From Vandammella animalimorsus (lineage in GTDB: Bacteria; Pseudomonadota; Gammaproteobacteria; Burkholderiales; Burkholderiaceae_C), in contig NZ_NSJF01000001.1 in assembly GCF_002285285.1 (NCBI RefSeq), positions 1 through 64,000 of the forward strand: a stretch of DNA of 64,000 bases, in the 5' to 3' direction. Shown here one piece after another: positions 62,248 to 64,000 of this stretch (the first letter of the stretch is position 1; each line of letters opens with the position of its first letter). The notes beneath the pieces are model-generated. The model saw nothing but the letters and a program-made list of their open reading frames with translations. It made no database searches and had not been told where the DNA came from. A program made the translations under genes and the position numbers.

Positions 62248-63807
62248 TCAACGGCGGATGCGTTGCTGCGCCGGCGGTGGGTACAGCGCCTGCAGGGTGT
62301 CCATGGCGATTTCGCTGATGCAGGCTTGCAGCGCGGCCTGGGCGTTGGGCATGTCTGCCGTCGCCATGGCTGGGTCGTAGCGGCTGCCGGTGGCAGGGGC
62401 GGCTGCGTCGCCGTCTGCGCGCAGGCGCTGCCAGATGGCGTGCAGCTGGGCCAGGCGAGGCTGCAGCTGCTGGGCCAGGGTGTCATTCCAGTGCGCCGGG
62501 GTTTGCGTCTCGGTGAACAGGCCTCGGCCACGGCCGAAGTGGGCGATGGCCAGATATTGCAACAGGCTGCCGTGCAGCAGGGCGTCTAGAAATTCCTCCG
62601 AGAGTGTGACCTGGTGCTCGTTGTGGGCGCGCAGCTTGTTCAGGCCCAATGCTGCGCCGGCGAAGGCTGCAGCGCCGGCCAGCGCGCCCAGCACGGCGCC
62701 CATGCCCATGCTCAGACCGCCAGTGGCCAGGTCGGCGCCCAGACCGCCAGCGGCCCCGCTGCTCAGCGCGCCCCACAGGCCCATGCGGCGCATGTCCAGA
62801 GGTTGCTGCACAGTGAAGTGGTTGCTGAGCTGCTCGCGGATGCTTTGCCCAGCCCTGCCATCGAGCCGGTGCAGCTGCAACAGGGCTTCGTGGCAGCGCT
62901 GCTCCTGGCGCTGCACCTGTAGCAGCAGTTGCTGCATGGCCTGCTGCTCGGCGGCCTCGGGCGCTGAGGGCGTGCCAGGTTGCAGGACTTTCTTGATGCC
63001 ACTCCAGGGCAGGCCGGCGCCGCTGGCCTGGGCCACGGGCTGGCGGGCCTGCGCAGCTTCGATCAACAGCTGGGCGATGTGCTGCATGCTGTCGGCAAAG
63101 CGTTGCTGGTTGGTGGCCTCCCATGCGGTGACCAGGCGCTGGTAGCCGGGCTGCTTGGCCGCAGGCAGCAGCGGTTGGACAAGGTGCAGCAGACGCTGCT
63201 CATGAATCCAGCTGCGAGTGAAGGCATCGAGCGCGAGCACGCCTTGCACCATGGGCGCGTAGCGCGCCAAGGCCGATGACCATAGGCGCAGGTCGGCATC
63301 TTGCTGGGCGATGGTTTGCGGCGCGCCCAGTTGGTTGAGCAGCACGATGGCGGGCTTGCCCAGCCAGCGCAGCAGGTGCATTTCGGCGTCGAGGTAGCCG
63401 ACGTCGTCCGGGTGCTCGGCCGCATTGACCAGGTACAGCACCACGTCGGCGCTGTCGCGCGCCGCGCGCAGGGCGTGCTGGCTCATCCAAAAGGGCTTGT
63501 CGCGCCAGCGATCCCAGATGTTGCTGAGAAACCAGCCGATGGGGTTGGACTGCTGCTGCAGACGCTGGTGCAGCCGCACCGAGTCGCCAAAGCCAGGCGT
63601 ATCCCACAGGGTCAGCGTATCGCCCTCGCTGGTGCGCACCAGCACATGGGCATCGGCCGAATCGGTGACGTGCGCGGCGTCGCGGATGTCGCCCACGTCC
63701 TGCCCCAGCAAGGTGCGCAGCAGCGTGGTCTTGCCGATGTTGGTGTGCGAGATCAGGCACAGCTGGACGTGGGTTCCGGGGGCGATGGCAATGACATCCT
63801 GGGCCAT
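62248..63807 (-). CDS. DUF3482-type GTPase-like protein
   Basis: A 519-residue protein. The N-terminal ~210 residues are a small-GTPase fold: P-loop-like ISHTNIGKTTLLRTL (~19-33) with Ser in place of the first Gly, G3 LWDTPGFGDS (~68-77), and at G4 NQLG instead of NKxD. The C-terminal half has a glycine-rich segment that may insert in a membrane (GLGADLATGGLSMGMGAVLG, then ALAGAAAFAGAALGL, ~350-385). The family usually sits next to a DUF2868 gene, as here, six bases upstream. Function is unknown. AGGAG precedes the ATG. Confidence 0.8.
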   Translation of the reverse strand: MAQDVIAIAPGTHVQLCLISHTNIGKTTLLRTLLGQDVGDIRDAAHVTDSADAHVLVRTSEGDTLTLWDTPGFGDSVRLHQRLQQQSNPIGWFLSNIWDRWRDKPFWMSQHALRAARDSADVVLYLVNAAEHPDDVGYLDAEMHLLRWLGKPAIVLLNQLGAPQTIAQQDADLRLWSSALARYAPMVQGVLALDAFTRSWIHEQRLLHLVQPLLPAAKQPGYQRLVTAWEATNQQRFADSMQHIAQLLIEAAQARQPVAQASGAGLPWSGIKKVLQPGTPSAPEAAEQQAMQQLLLQVQRQEQRCHEALLQLHRLDGRAGQSIREQLSNHFTVQQPLDMRRMGLWGALSSGAAGGLGADLATGGLSMGMGAVLGALAGAAAFAGAALGLNKLRAHNEHQVTLSEEFLDALLHGSLLQYLAIAHFGRGRGLFTETQTPAHWNDTLAQQLQPRLAQLHAIWQRLRADGDAAAPATGSRYDPAMATADMPNAQAALQACISEIAMDTLQALYPPPAQQRIRR

Positions 63808-63813
63808 GCGGTG

Positions 63814-64000
63814 TTATCTCCTGGGCAGGTCTGTGCCGATGAATTCGGCGTGCAGTCCGTGGTGCTCGACAAAGGTTTGCCACAGGTGGCAGCGCTCCGT
63901 CAGGCGTTGGCGTGCAGCCTCGCCAGGGCCCAGGCGCTGGGCCAGCTCGTGGCCATACAGCCAGACGCTGCGCGCCCCGCTCACGTGGGCATCGAACTGG
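63814..64000 (-). CDS. Probable DUF2868-family membrane protein (C-terminal fragment)
   Basis: Only the last 61 codons are in the window. They read QFDAHVSGARSVWLYGHELA near the left edge and end EFIGTDLPRR then TAA at 63816-63814. The fragment has no motif of its own; the family is inferred from pairing with the DUF3482 gene, which starts six bases later. The stop codon lies within the ribosome binding region of that gene, so the two are probably one operon. Confidence 0.5.
   Translation of the reverse strand, partial: QFDAHVSGARSVWLYGHELAQRLGPGEAARQRLTERCHLWQTFVEHHGLHAEFIGTDLPRR

Overview
The window is a 64 kb chromosomal segment of a high-GC Gram-negative bacterium. Gene content and order point to a betaproteobacterium of the order Burkholderiales, most likely family Comamonadaceae (inferred from protein character and synteny; no database was searched). 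It carries no rRNA, tRNA, CRISPR array, prophage or recognisable defence system. Apart from an accessory left edge it is mostly housekeeping chromosome, with several small mobile repeats.

Region by region. 1-4.2 kb is an accessory, somewhat lower-GC piece of an aromatic meta-cleavage pathway: the start of a 2-keto-4-pentenoate hydratase/4-oxalocrotonate decarboxylase gene, a LysR regulator whose 3' end was cut by an IS5-family element, and a divergent 2-hydroxymuconic (or 2-aminomuconic) semialdehyde dehydrogenase. 4.2-9.7 kb (minus strand) holds a phosphofructokinase, a YihY/BrkB membrane protein, adk, an ArnT-like glycosyltransferase and rpmE2. 9.8-18.5 kb holds a RidA protein, comEC, a DUF4124-glutaredoxin protein, a peptide-type ABC binding protein, an alpha/beta hydrolase, gph and rodA. 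18.5-29.5 kb is the nitrogen block: glnA behind a sigma-54 promoter, then gltB and gltD, facing ntrB-ntrC. 29.6-36.3 kb is a complete pgaABCD operon (poly-N-acetylglucosamine) reading straight into ntrB-ntrC. 36.4-48 kb holds a methyltransferase, gloB, an MltD-type transglycosylase, purH, ung, 6S RNA with zapA and a ZapB-like gene, exonuclease I, and dapF-DUF484-xerC. 48.5-53.1 kb is a cyoABCD quinol oxidase operon without cyoE. 53.3-56.1 kb is ybgC-tolQ-tolR-tolA. 56.2-59.4 kb is dnaX-ybaB-recR. 59.5-64 kb holds aceA, a DMT-family exporter with an in-frame stop near its N-terminus, and a DUF2868-DUF3482 GTPase pair.

How the genes work together. NtrB/NtrC would drive the sigma-54 promoter of glnA, and the glnA-gltBD products form the GS-GOGAT cycle. 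Cyo supplies a proton-pumping terminal oxidase, Tol links cell division to the envelope, and XerC, RecR, DnaX, ExoI and Ung serve replication and repair. IclA (aceA) gives growth on C2 compounds.

The most notable non-gene structure is a family of short palindromic repeats (ends close to GAGCCTGTTCAAAATC). Four of six copies start directly after the TGA stop codon of a gene, and two have TGA on both sides, as expected from an IS5/IS1031-type target duplication that regenerates the stop. A second, unrelated 270-bp element with long terminal inverted repeats sits upstream of cyoA. I did not find a clearly novel multi-gene system.
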